NCBI GenBank assembly: GCA_035286745.1
Contig: DATECU010000307.1
Coordinates: forward strand, 1-34,776
Reading direction: 5' to 3'
DNA length: 34,776 bases
DNA from: DATECU01 sp035286745
Lineage (GTDB): Bacteria; Acidobacteriota; Vicinamibacteria; Fen-336
The notes under the pieces were generated by a model. That model searched no databases. It was not told where the DNA came from and saw only the letters and a program-made list of their open reading frames with translations. The position numbers and the translations under genes are program-made. The stretch's first letter is position 1. Each line of letters opens with the position of its first letter. This document shows positions 21,914 through 29,397 of the stretch, piece after piece.

Positions 21914-22557
21914 CAGTAGACCATCCTGAAGATGAACAAGGTCAGCCAGGACTGGATCGGCACCAGGATCTTGCCGATGGGGATGAAGAGCAGGAGCAGC
22001 AGCCACGGCCCGAACGGCTCCACCAAACGGTCATAGCGCTCGCCGATGGGTCGGGGCAGGCCCCAGGAGACGATCCAGGAGCCATCCAGGGGAGGCACTG
22101 GCACCAGGTTGAAGAGAGCCAGGCCCAGGTTCATCTGGATGCCCACGGCCGCGATCACGAAGAACACGTCGTGAGGACCTTGGGCCATGCCGGCGCTTCG
22201 GATGACCAGCAGAGCGAGCGTGAAGAGGACGGCCAGCAGCAAGTTGGAGGCCGGTCCCGCCCCCGCCACCAGCACGTGCCCCCGGGCCAGCTTGCGGAAG
22301 TTGTGGGCGCCCACCGGCGTCGGCTTGGCCCAGCCCAGGAGCGGCACCCCACCCCAGAAGATCTGCAAGAGCGGGATCAGGAAGGTGCCCACCGGATCGA
22401 TGTGGACCAGCGGATTCAGATCCACCCGCCCTTGCAGCATGGCGGTGTCGTCGCCCATGCGGTAGGCCACGTAGCCGTGGGCCGACTCGTGGACGGAGAG
22501 GCTGAAGAGCAGCACCACGTAGGTGGTGATGCCCAGAAAGATCTCGGGCGTGATCAT
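21913..22557 (-). CDS. Site-2 protease family (M50) membrane metalloprotease
   Basis: A 214-residue membrane protease. The zinc motif H-E-S-A-H falls in the first helix (FSLSVHESAHGYVAYRMGD, about 18-36), and the third ligand is in NLVPVPPLDGSWI near 155-167, the S2P N-x-x-P-x-P-x-L-D-G motif. About five hydrophobic segments are seen. It is the short form without PDZ domains, common beside trpS and scpA in several phyla. The substrate is unknown; family members cut membrane proteins within the bilayer. It has a promoter-like extended -10 upstream and is the first gene of the protease-trpS-scpA operon. Confidence 0.93.
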   Translation of the reverse strand: MITPEIFLGITTYVVLLFSLSVHESAHGYVAYRMGDDTAMLQGRVDLNPLVHIDPVGTFLIPLLQIFWGGVPLLGWAKPTPVGAHNFRKLARGHVLVAGAGPASNLLLAVLFTLALLVIRSAGMAQGPHDVFFVIAAVGIQMNLGLALFNLVPVPPLDGSWIVSWGLPRPIGERYDRLVEPFGPWLLLLLFIPIGKILVPIQSWLTLFIFRMVY

Positions 22558-22588
22558 TCCAAGGACTCGTCGGTTCGCAGAACCTTGG

Positions 22589-22597
22589 ATCCTAGCA
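22589..22597 (-). promoter_or_regulatory. Extended -10 promoter before the protease-trpS-scpA operon
   Basis: On the minus strand TGC-TAGGAT (22597-22589), an extended -10, about 31 bases before the ATG at 22557. No good -35 is seen. Confidence 0.45.
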
Positions 22598-22622
22598 CAG
22601 CGGGCGCGCGTCGGGGCGGGGG

Positions 22623-22898
22623 CTAGCGGCGGTGACGCTCCTTGAGCTGGTGGCTGTCGCGGGCCTTCAGGGTCAACCCGTAGATGGCCCGGAACTGCTC
22701 GATCTCGCGAAGCGTCTCCGGGCCAAAGGGCGCCTTGCCCTCCAAGGCGTGGAGCACGATGCCTTCGAGCAGGTCGCCGAGCGACATGTCCTTGAGCTCG
22801 GCGATGGCCTTCAGCACCTTGAGCATGCGCTTTTCCATGCGCACACCGGTCTGGACCCGCTCGACCTCCAAAGAAAGTCGACGCTCACCGGTCTTCAT
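22623..22898 (-). CDS. Ribbon-helix-helix-like small protein
   Basis: A 91-residue protein with a short strand-helix-helix core: TGVRMEKRMLKVLKAIAEL then KDMSLGDLLEGIVLHALEGK (about 17-55), which fits a CopG/Arc-type DNA-binding fold. The rest (FGPETLREIEQFRAIYGL) is helical, and the end is basic (KARDSHQLKERHRR). Similar small proteins are often encoded next to SRPBCC genes. It overlaps the SRPBCC gene upstream as ATGA, so both come from one message. Self-regulation through the tandem TGTACC sites in the operon promoter is plausible but unproven. Confidence 0.72.
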   Translation of the reverse strand: MKTGERRLSLEVERVQTGVRMEKRMLKVLKAIAELKDMSLGDLLEGIVLHALEGKAPFGPETLREIEQFRAIYGLTLKARDSHQLKERHRR

Positions 22899-23395
22899 GA
22901 TCGACGCGCGGCTGGGCGCAGGGTCTCACCGCTGCGCAGCCAGTGGTTCATCGAGTCCTCCCACCAGGCCATGTCGCTCCGGAAGGCCTCTTCCGAGTGA
23001 TTCTCCTTCAAGAAGGCGCGACCCGCCGGGCTCAAGGGTGTGAATGTGTAGGTGATGTGGACCGAGCTTGAACCCTCCGCCCCGGCTTCCACACCGATCC
23101 TCAGCCGCGTGGCCAGGAGCCCGGTGGTGACGCGGAAGAACTCCACGATCATCCGGATGGGATCGTGCTGCGTGATCATCCAGACGGTCTCTGGCCGGCC
23201 GGGGACCCGGGTTCTGAAGACGCAGCCGTCCTCAGCGAGGCCGGAGTCCGAATGGACCATCTCGACCTCGTCGATCCAGCCGTCCAGCCAGTCCGCTTCG
23301 CGGACCGGGCACAGGAGCAGAAAGGCGCTCTCGGGCGGCGCCCCGATGTGTTGCGTGTAGCTGCGGGTGACTCGTCCTGAGTCGACTGGCTTCAT
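22895..23395 (-). CDS. SRPBCC-family (START/Bet v 1-like) protein
   Basis: A 166-residue ligand-pocket protein. It opens VTRSYTQHIGAPPESAFLLLCPVREADWLDGW, the usual helix-grip start, followed by alternating strands (CVFRTRVPGRPETVWMITQHD, RMIVEFFRVTTG, VHITYTFTPLS). It ends with the long helix (AFRSDMAWWEDSMNHWLRSGE) that covers the hydrophobic pocket. Such proteins bind lipids or other hydrophobic molecules, or act as polyketide cyclases; the ligand is unknown. AAAGGAGAGG lies four bases before the ATG at 23395. It is the first gene of a two-gene operon with the ribbon-helix-helix-like protein and has a good promoter about 100 bp upstream. Confidence 0.86.
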   Translation of the reverse strand: MKPVDSGRVTRSYTQHIGAPPESAFLLLCPVREADWLDGWIDEVEMVHSDSGLAEDGCVFRTRVPGRPETVWMITQHDPIRMIVEFFRVTTGLLATRLRIGVEAGAEGSSSVHITYTFTPLSPAGRAFLKENHSEEAFRSDMAWWEDSMNHWLRSGETLRPAARRS

Positions 23396-23490
23396 GGCCT
23401 CTCCTTTGGGGCGCCTTCTCGTCGCGGCCAGGCAAGGTCCTGGTTGCGGCCTCGCCAGCTGCCCTCTCGGCGCGCCGGACGCATGGTGGT

Positions 23491-23519
23491 ATCTTGGTAC
23501 AAAGGTACATAGATGTCAA
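23491..23519 (-). promoter_or_regulatory. Promoter with tandem TGTACC repeats before the SRPBCC operon
   Basis: On the minus strand TTGACA (23519-23514), a 17-nt spacer, then a weak -10 CAAGAT (23496-23491). Two direct TGTACC copies (plus-strand GGTACA at 23496-23501 and 23504-23509, period 8) fill the region between the boxes. A repressor there would block RNA polymerase. Confidence 0.6.
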
Positions 23520-23536
23520 GAGGCGATCGCGGCAGC

Positions 23537-23836
23537 TCAGGACAACAGCAGGCGGGGGCCGGGGGCGATGGGCCGGCTGTCGACGCGAATCCAGCCGTGA
23601 CTCATCAGGCTGGCCAGGGCGATCTGACATCGGGTGGCGACGTCGACTTGTGGGGGGCCCACCTCGAGCTCGACGCCGAAGATCAGCCTTCCCCGGCGCT
23701 GCAGGGTGTCGAGGTAGCGACCCAGATCGACGGGAGCGTTCGCCTCCCCCTGGCGCAGCTTCTCGAAGAAGCCCATGGGCGACGCCGCCTCGATCTCCCG
23801 GCCATCGACGAAACGAAAGCGACGCGTGCGAGCCAT
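23537..23836 (-). CDS. Small conserved-looking protein of unknown function
   Basis: A 99-residue soluble protein beginning MARTRRFRFVDGREIEAASP, then GFFEKLRQGEANAPVDLGRYLDTLQRR and LIFGVELEVG, and ending with a helix and strand (RCQIALASLMSHGWIRVDS). I do not recognise a family. The VDGREIEA strand pair followed by an amphipathic helix looks like a small alpha-beta fold. The coding strand, base composition and GGTGGAG just before the ATG support a real gene. It lies 149 bp after the TlpA-propeller gene and 141 bp before the SRPBCC gene, both on the same strand. It may be coexpressed with the former. Confidence 0.6.
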   Translation of the reverse strand: MARTRRFRFVDGREIEAASPMGFFEKLRQGEANAPVDLGRYLDTLQRRGRLIFGVELEVGPPQVDVATRCQIALASLMSHGWIRVDSRPIAPGPRLLLS

Positions 23837-23985
23837 GGCTCCACCAATCCACCAAACGAGAGAGCAAGGCACGTGCCGCTGTAAGTCGTTGATGCCGCGT
23901 GGTGGGGGACCGTGGTTCGGGAAGGATGCCCCGGAACGGTCCGGCAAGAACCGGCAGCGATCGGCGGCACCCAGGAAGGGGCGAG

Positions 23986-25728
23986 TCAGCGGAAGCTGTA
24001 GGCGTGGAGAACGCCTTCGACCAGGGTCACCAGCTGGCCCGCGCCCGAGCTCGCCGGAAGCACCGCGAAAGCGGCAGCGTCCGCACCAAGCGCCACCCGG
24101 GCCAGCCGCTCCCCGCGCGCCGACACCACCACCAGCGACCGCGGGCCGTCGGAGAACACCCACTCGGGCCGAGCGTCGCCGGCCAGATCGCCGTGGGCGA
24201 AAGCCGGCCGGCGCCAAGAGCCGGTTGCCCCCCGGAGGGTGGCCTGCCAGGCCAGCTTGCCCTCCGCGTCGAAGGCAACCACCCGCTGCTGCCCCGCCGC
24301 CACGACCTGCACCCCACCCTGGCCGTCGATCGCGGCCGCGTCCAACGTCGTGTAGTAGTCGTTGTGCGGCTTGTGTACGCCAAGGGAATTCCCCTGGCCG
24401 TCGTAGAGGTGAACCGAGCCACCCGCCTCGCTGGCCGCCACCAGGGCCGAGCCGGGACCGGTGGAGACCACGGCCTGGCTCCACACGTTTCCGATCTCGG
24501 TCACGCTCCACAGGCGGCGGCCGTCGCTCCCCACGCCGTGCAAGCCCCCGTTGCCGTTCATGCCCACGATCATCTCGGGTCGGCCGTCTCGGTCCAGGTC
24601 TCCCCAGTGGGCGCCGTTCACACCGGTTCCCGAACGGTAGGACCACAGAGCCTGGCCACGGCCGTCCGCCACCAACACCGCGTCGCCCCAATTGGAGTAG
24701 CCCAGCAAGCGCTGCAGGCCGGCCGTGCTCCCGAAGCACGCGATGGCGGTCACCGGGCCCGGCAAGCCCAGCGTGGCCTCCTCACGCCCGCCGGCGTCGA
24801 AGACGTGGACCAGGGAGCCGTCCGCCGCCAGCAGGCGGGAACTGCCGTCGCTCTGCCAAGCGCAGCTGGCAACCGCGCGCCCCTGGGGCAAGGGATGCGT
24901 CCACACCTGCTGGGGCGAAAGCGCCTGCGGCGGATCGATCAAGCCGTCGCCATCGTTAGGCGTAGCGGTAGCCGACTCCGCTGGGGCCTGGTAGTCGGGG
25001 GCCAGGGCCCTGGCCTTCAGGGTCTCGAAATCCTGGTAACCCACGTGGACTTCCCGGATCACACCCTGGCGGTCGATGAAGGCAGTCGTGGGCAGAGCCT
25101 CCACCCCGTCGAAGGGCGCCGGCAGCGAGGAAGCCGACGCAATGCGGTAGGCGACGTTCTCCTTGTCGACGAACGCCCTCAGGGTGTCCCGGTCCTCGTC
25201 GCTCACACCCAGGACCGCCAGTTCGGAAGCGGGGATCTCTCGGGCCAGGCGGCTCAGGTGCGGCATCTCCTGGCGGCAGGCGGCGCACCAGGTGGCCCAG
25301 AAGTTGAGCACCACCGGCCGGCCCTTGAGGGACGCGAGATCCACTCGCTCGCCCTCCAGGGTGGTGAGGGTGAGCGCCGGAGCCTGAACGCCCTCCCAGG
25401 TGCCGACCCTCTCCCCGTGACTCGCGCCCAGGCCGGCCATCTCCGCTTCCATCTTGCGATAGAAGTGGTAGTAGAGAACCCCCAGGCCGGTACTGGCCAG
25501 AATGCCCAGCGTGGACAGGGCGAGCGCCCACCAGCCCATGGCGCGGTTCTGGCCCCGGCGGCGCAGGTACAGGATGGAGAGCGGCAGCCCCAGCAAGCCG
25601 AGCACGCCGCCGATCAGGAACGGGCTCAGCACCGGAGCCAGGATGCCGAGGACCAGCGCCGCCACCGCCAGGGCCAGTGGTGCCGTGGTCGCCCTGTCGG
25701 GGCCGGGGCCCTGGGGCTGCGAATCCAT
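23986..25728 (-). CDS. TlpA-like thioredoxin fused to a beta-propeller, membrane-anchored
   Basis: 580 residues in three parts. Two membrane helices (about 15-55 and 65-90) anchor it. A TlpA/ResA-type thioredoxin domain (about 110-245) has VVLNFWATWCAACRQEMPHL, with the redox W-C-A-A-C, and EALPTTAFIDRQGVIR, with the cis-Pro. From about 265 to the end are blade-like repeats (SRLLAADGSLVHVFDAGG, AVLVADGRGQALWSY, GDLDRDGRPEMIVGMNGNGGL), a PQQ/VCBS-type beta-propeller. The redox domain would face the periplasm and reduce or oxidise disulfides, perhaps in cytochrome c maturation. The propeller is an unusual addition and may bind the substrate. The promoter is an extended -10 just eight bases before the ATG; there is no Shine-Dalgarno. 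Confidence 0.88.
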   Translation of the reverse strand: MDSQPQGPGPDRATTAPLALAVAALVLGILAPVLSPFLIGGVLGLLGLPLSILYLRRRGQNRAMGWWALALSTLGILASTGLGVLYYHFYRKMEAEMAGLGASHGERVGTWEGVQAPALTLTTLEGERVDLASLKGRPVVLNFWATWCAACRQEMPHLSRLAREIPASELAVLGVSDEDRDTLRAFVDKENVAYRIASASSLPAPFDGVEALPTTAFIDRQGVIREVHVGYQDFETLKARALAPDYQAPAESATATPNDGDGLIDPPQALSPQQVWTHPLPQGRAVASCAWQSDGSSRLLAADGSLVHVFDAGGREEATLGLPGPVTAIACFGSTAGLQRLLGYSNWGDAVLVADGRGQALWSYRSGTGVNGAHWGDLDRDGRPEMIVGMNGNGGLHGVGSDGRRLWSVTEIGNVWSQAVVSTGPGSALVAASEAGGSVHLYDGQGNSLGVHKPHNDYYTTLDAAAIDGQGGVQVVAAGQQRVVAFDAEGKLAWQATLRGATGSWRRPAFAHGDLAGDARPEWVFSDGPRSLVVVSARGERLARVALGADAAAFAVLPASSGAGQLVTLVEGVLHAYSFR

Positions 25729-25736
25729 GGTTGGAG

Positions 25737-25745
25737 ATGATAGCA
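25737..25745 (-). promoter_or_regulatory. Extended -10 promoter of the TlpA-propeller gene, nearly leaderless
   Basis: On the minus strand TGC-TATCAT (25745-25737), ending eight bases before the ATG at 25728. The -35 is weak and no ribosome binding site follows, so the message likely starts at or close to the start codon. Confidence 0.5.
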
Positions 25746-25764
25746 GACGTTTTCGCCAAACGGC

Positions 25765-26292
25765 CTACGGCAGCAGGCGCCCGCGGGCGTAGAGCAGGAT
25801 CACCAGCACCGGCAGCGCCAGGGCCGTCCGCCACTCGCGGTTCGCGCGCACCTGGGCCCAGTCGAACCGGGAGCCGCGGGGCCCGCCCGGCGTCAACCGC
25901 GGGAGGAACAGCGGGACCTCACGCGCCCAATCCGCGTACTCCGGGAACTTCTCGGCCAGGAAGGCGGCTTCCTCCCGCATCACCGGCGGGTAGAAGGCCA
26001 GGAAGTAGACGGCCACCGCCAGCACCACCCAGAGGCTGGCCGAGGCCACCGCCACGCCTAGCGCGAGTAGCAAGCTGCCCAGATACAGGGGATTGCGGCT
26101 CAAGGCGTAGGGGCCACCGGTCGCCAGCACCCGGGTCTTGCGGATGTGCCCGGAGGCCCACAGGCGCACGGCTTCGCCCAACACCGCCAGCAGGCTGCCT
26201 CCCATCAAGGAAAGGGGGGTAGGCCGCGCCAGCAGGAAGACCAGGGCGCCCGCCAGGTAGCCGCAGGGCACCCGGTACCGAGACACGCTCAC
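25765..26292 (-). CDS. ICMT/PEMT-like membrane methyltransferase
   Basis: A 175-residue integral membrane protein of the isoprenylcysteine carboxyl methyltransferase-like group. The signature HIRKTRVLATGGPYALSRNPLYLGS falls at about 65-90, and the SAM-side stretch EEAAFLAEKFPEYADWAREVPLFLP at about 120-145. About four membrane segments are present. Bacterial members methylate lipids or small molecules; the substrate is unknown. It is the last gene of the LPS core operon, and its GTG start overlaps the waaC stop (GTGA). Translational coupling suggests a role in envelope lipid or LPS modification, but this is inference. Confidence 0.85.
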   Translation of the reverse strand: MSVSRYRVPCGYLAGALVFLLARPTPLSLMGGSLLAVLGEAVRLWASGHIRKTRVLATGGPYALSRNPLYLGSLLLALGVAVASASLWVVLAVAVYFLAFYPPVMREEAAFLAEKFPEYADWAREVPLFLPRLTPGGPRGSRFDWAQVRANREWRTALALPVLVILLYARGRLLP

Positions 26293-27308
26293 CGTCGCTC
26301 TCCCCCCGCTGCCGCCAGTCGCCGCTCCACCGCGGCCGTCACCTCCTCGACCGGGATCAGACTCATCACGCCGGCGTGCTGGGAGCAGCCGCGGCGATAG
26401 CAGGGGGCGCAGGGGGGCACCCGGCGAACCACCAGGTCGGCGGCAGCGAAAGGACCGTTGCGAGCCGGATCGGTGGGCCCAAAGAGGGCCACCACCGGCG
26501 TTCCCACCGCGCAAGCCAGGTGCAGCGGCCCGGTGTCGCCGGCCACCACCAAACGGGCCCGGCGGGCCAGCTCCAGGTAGTCGAGAAGCGCGGTCGGGAA
26601 CGCGCGCCGCGCCGCCCCCTCCGAAGCCGCCACCACCCGGTCCGCCAGGGCTTCTTCCCCGGGGCCCCAACTGACCAGGCAAGGCAGGCCACGCGCCCGC
26701 AGGTCCCGCGCCAGCGCGCCAAACGCCGCGGCCGGCCACAGCTTGCCGGCCCAGCCGCCGCCGGGGTTCAGGATCGCGAAGTCCCCCAGGCCGAGCGCGG
26801 CGAGCCCGGCATCCACCGTGGTGCGGGCCAGCGCGGGCGTTGGCAGTGGGAACTCCCGGGAACCCGAGGCCACGATGCCCAGCGGCGCCAGGAGAGCCAG
26901 GTTCTTGTCGATGACGTGGGTGGCGTCGGACTGGCCACGCACCTGCTCGGTCATGAGCAGCGCCGACAACCCCTCTTTGCGTTCGGCGGGCCGGTAGCCG
27001 ATCACCCGGGGAGCCCCCGACAGCCGGGCCCACAGGGCCGACTTCCATAGCCCCTGGAAGTCCAGGGCCACGTCGGCGGGTGCAGCTCTGAGAGCGCGGC
27101 GCGTTTGGCGCACCAGGGGCAGCCTCAAGGCCCCGGCCCGCGGCAGGGCCAGGGTCCGGGCCACCAGCGGGTTGCCCTCGACCAGCGGCAGCCCCGGAGG
27201 TTCCACCAGCCAGTCCACCTCCCACCCCTGGCGGTGCAAGGCCGAGAGCGCGGGCAGCGTGTGCACCACGTCGCCGATCGAGGAGAGCCGGACCACGAGC
27301 GCCCTCAC
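26289..27308 (-). CDS. waaC: LPS heptosyltransferase I-like (GT9 family)
   Basis: A 339-residue GT9 glycosyltransferase. It opens MRALVVRLSSIGDVVHTLPALSAL, the family's N-terminal fold, and ends with the sugar-nucleotide site VVAGDTGPLHLACAVGTPVVALFGPTDP (about 255-285). R-L-S-S-I-G-D-V-V-H-T is the WaaC type rather than the WaaF type. WaaC moves the first L,D-heptose from ADP-heptose to Kdo on the inner face of the membrane. It follows the heptose adenylyltransferase gene with a GTGA overlap and precedes the methyltransferase gene with another. No frameshift or oddity is seen. The assignment between GT9 types rests on motif and context. Confidence 0.88.
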   Translation of the reverse strand: MRALVVRLSSIGDVVHTLPALSALHRQGWEVDWLVEPPGLPLVEGNPLVARTLALPRAGALRLPLVRQTRRALRAAPADVALDFQGLWKSALWARLSGAPRVIGYRPAERKEGLSALLMTEQVRGQSDATHVIDKNLALLAPLGIVASGSREFPLPTPALARTTVDAGLAALGLGDFAILNPGGGWAGKLWPAAAFGALARDLRARGLPCLVSWGPGEEALADRVVAASEGAARRAFPTALLDYLELARRARLVVAGDTGPLHLACAVGTPVVALFGPTDPARNGPFAAADLVVRRVPPCAPCYRRGCSQHAGVMSLIPVEEVTAAVERRLAAAGGERR

Positions 27309-27784
27309 TCGCGGAGCCTCGCGATCAGCGTCCGGGTGTCGTGGTCTTTGGCGTCGCCCACGATCGCCACCCGCCCGCCGTAGGAGCGCACCACCTCGCG
27401 CTCGGGCACGGTGTCCGGCGTGTAGTCGGTGCCCTTGCAGTGAACGTCGGGCCGCAGGGCGAGCAGCAGCCTGGACACGTCGTCTTCCTGGAAGACCACG
27501 ACCCAGTCGACCGCCCGCAGGGCCGCCACCAGCAGGGCTCGATCCGCTTCGGGCTGGACGGGGCGCCCCTCGCCCTTGAGCCGCCGCACCGAGGGGTCGC
27601 CGTTCACGCCCACCACCAAGACGTCAGCCTCGCGTTTGGCGCCTTCCAGGCAGCGGACGTGGCCGACGTGCAAGACGTCGAAGCAGCCGTTGGCGAGAGC
27701 CACCCGGAGCCCGGCCCGCCGGGCCTCTTCGACGTGCGCCTGGACCTGCTCCAGGCTGCCGATCTTCGAATGCGCCGGCCTCAC
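27305..27784 (-). CDS. rfaE2: D-glycero-beta-D-manno-heptose 1-phosphate adenylyltransferase
   Basis: A 159-residue nucleotidyltransferase that makes ADP-heptose from heptose-1-phosphate and ATP. VALANGCFDVLHVGHVRCLEGAK (about 29-51) holds the H-x-G-H adenylylation motif. Later come VVGVNGDPSVRRLKGEGRPVQ, CKGTDYTPDTVPE and the closing VAIVGDAKDHDTRTLI. It is the stand-alone form of the C-terminal half of HldE. The kinase half is the separate gene just upstream, whose stop overlaps this GTG start (GTGA). Confidence 0.93.
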   Translation of the reverse strand: MRPAHSKIGSLEQVQAHVEEARRAGLRVALANGCFDVLHVGHVRCLEGAKREADVLVVGVNGDPSVRRLKGEGRPVQPEADRALLVAALRAVDWVVVFQEDDVSRLLLALRPDVHCKGTDYTPDTVPEREVVRSYGGRVAIVGDAKDHDTRTLIARLRE

Positions 27785-28806
27785 GGCAGCGAATGATCCT
27801 GGGCCACCGCCCGATCCAGCTCGGCGGCGGAAACGGTGGCGGTGCCCCGCTTCATCACCACGATGCCGCCGGCGTAGTTGGCGAGCAGCGCCGCCTCCGC
27901 CGGGCTGGCTCCCGTCGAGAGGGCCAGCGTGAAGGTGGCGATGACGGTGTCGCCGGCTCCGGTCACGTCCGCGACCTGGTCCGAGCCGTAGATGGGAATG
28001 TGCAGGGTCGGCCGACCGGGCTCGAAGACGGCCATGCCGTCGCTCCCCCGGGTGATCACCACCGCCCGCACCCCCAGGCGCCGGAGCAGGCTGCGCCCCG
28101 CCGCCTCCAGCCGGCCCAGGTCGTTGCCGATGCTGATGCCCAGGGCCGCCTCCACCTCCGGCTCGTTGGGCGTCACCGCCGTCATGCCCTTGAAGCCGAG
28201 CAGGCCGAAGCGGGAGTCCACGGTCACCGGGATCCGGCGCTTGCGGGCCAGCGCCACCGCCCACTCCACCAGCTCGGGAGTGAGCAGACCGAAGCCGTAG
28301 TCGCTCACCAGGATGGCGTCCAGCCGGCCCGCGAAGCCCTTGAGCGCCTGGAGCACGGCCCGGCGTGCCGCGCTGGCCTCCGCCAAACGCGTCGCCTTGT
28401 CGATGCGCACCATCTGCTGCTTGGTGGAGTGCACGCCGCCGGCCAGGATGCGAGTCTTGACCGGCGTCACGTAGCCGCGATCGGTGACCACCAACCGGCT
28501 GCCGATTCCCATCTCCTTGAGCAGCGCCCGCAGCCGCCGGCCCGCATCGTCGCCGCCCACCACGCCCAGCGGAAGCGGTTTGCCCCCCAGGGTGTGGATG
28601 TTGTGGACGGCGTTGGCGCCGCCTCCTAGCCGGAGGTCGGTGCTATCGTATTGCAGGATGAGGACCGGAGCTTCGCGGCTGACGCGTTCTACGCGCCCGT
28701 AGAGGAACTCGTCGGCCACCAGGTCGGCCAGCACCAGGACTCGCCTTCCACGGAAGGCGTCGATGCGGCGGCGGAGCTGGTCGGCGGAGTGCCGAGGTCG
28801 CTTCAC
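27781..28806 (-). CDS. hldA: D-glycero-beta-D-manno-heptose-7-phosphate kinase
   Basis: A 341-residue PfkB/ribokinase-type sugar kinase that phosphorylates heptose-7-phosphate at C1. LRLGGGANAVHNIHTLGGKPLPLGVVG lies near 55-80 (substrate side). ILVSDYGFGLLTPE and VTPNEPEVEAALGI are in the middle, and DQVADVTGAGDTVIATFTLAL near 285-305 carries the catalytic Asp and anion hole. It corresponds to the N-terminal half of HldE. The GTG start overlaps the gmhB stop (GTGA), and its own stop overlaps the adenylyltransferase start. The four ADP-heptose genes run in pathway-related order. Confidence 0.93.
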   Translation of the reverse strand: MKRPRHSADQLRRRIDAFRGRRVLVLADLVADEFLYGRVERVSREAPVLILQYDSTDLRLGGGANAVHNIHTLGGKPLPLGVVGGDDAGRRLRALLKEMGIGSRLVVTDRGYVTPVKTRILAGGVHSTKQQMVRIDKATRLAEASAARRAVLQALKGFAGRLDAILVSDYGFGLLTPELVEWAVALARKRRIPVTVDSRFGLLGFKGMTAVTPNEPEVEAALGISIGNDLGRLEAAGRSLLRRLGVRAVVITRGSDGMAVFEPGRPTLHIPIYGSDQVADVTGAGDTVIATFTLALSTGASPAEAALLANYAGGIVVMKRGTATVSAAELDRAVAQDHSLP

Positions 28807-29393
28807 GGAAGCTCCGCCGGTCCCGGTTCTTGGTCCAGGATCAAACGCACCGCCTCCAGCACGTGCTCGGCCGTCAGGTCCGGCTGGCGAGGCCACCTGG
28901 GCGCGTGGTAGGTGAGCTCCCCCAGGCCGTAGCCGCTTCTCACCATGGCCCCGCGGGCACCGACGTTCCAGGCCAGCTGCAAGTCGCCGTGGCGGTCGCC
29001 GATCACCCAGGAGCGCGCGAGGTCGACGTCCAGTTCGGCCGCCGCCCGGTGCAACAGGCCAGGCCGCGGCTTCCGGCAGTCGCAATCGTGCCGGTAGGGC
29101 GGCTCACCTACCGATGGATGGTGTGGGCAGTAGTAGATCGCGTCCAGCCGGGCGCCCCCCGCTTCCATGTCGGCTCGGATGGAATCGTGGACTTCGTGGA
29201 TCAGCGACTCGGGGAAGTAACCCCGGGCTACCCCCGCCTGGTTGGTGACCACTACCGCCAGGTAGGGGCTGTCGTTGATCAGCCGCACCGCGTCCACGGA
29301 GTAGGCGTAGAGCCGGAACCGCGAGGGATGGTTCACGTAGCCGATCTCGTGGGAGAGCGTCCCGTCGCGGTCCATGAAGATCGCTGGCTTCAC
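28803..29393 (-). CDS. gmhB: D-glycero-beta-D-manno-heptose-1,7-bisphosphate 7-phosphatase
   Basis: A 196-residue HAD-family phosphatase. It opens AIFMDRDGTLSHEIGYV, with the nucleophile Asp in D-R-D-G-T. VVVTNQAGVARGYF follows, and then the zinc loop CPHHPSVGEPPYRHDCDCRKP, with C-x-H and two later Cys. The second HAD block is SWVIGDRHGDLQLAWNVGA. This is the GmhB architecture. It removes the 7-phosphate in ADP-heptose synthesis. The GTG start lies four bases after the waaF stop. The isomerase GmhA is not in this window. Confidence 0.94.
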   Translation of the reverse strand: MKPAIFMDRDGTLSHEIGYVNHPSRFRLYAYSVDAVRLINDSPYLAVVVTNQAGVARGYFPESLIHEVHDSIRADMEAGGARLDAIYYCPHHPSVGEPPYRHDCDCRKPRPGLLHRAAAELDVDLARSWVIGDRHGDLQLAWNVGARGAMVRSGYGLGELTYHAPRWPRQPDLTAEHVLEAVRLILDQEPGPAELP

Positions 29394-29397
29394 CGAA

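Noticed and set aside
21914..22006. Upstream extension of trpS
   Set aside because: Would add 31 residues overlapping the protease gene; the ATG at 21913 gives the normal TrpS N-terminus.
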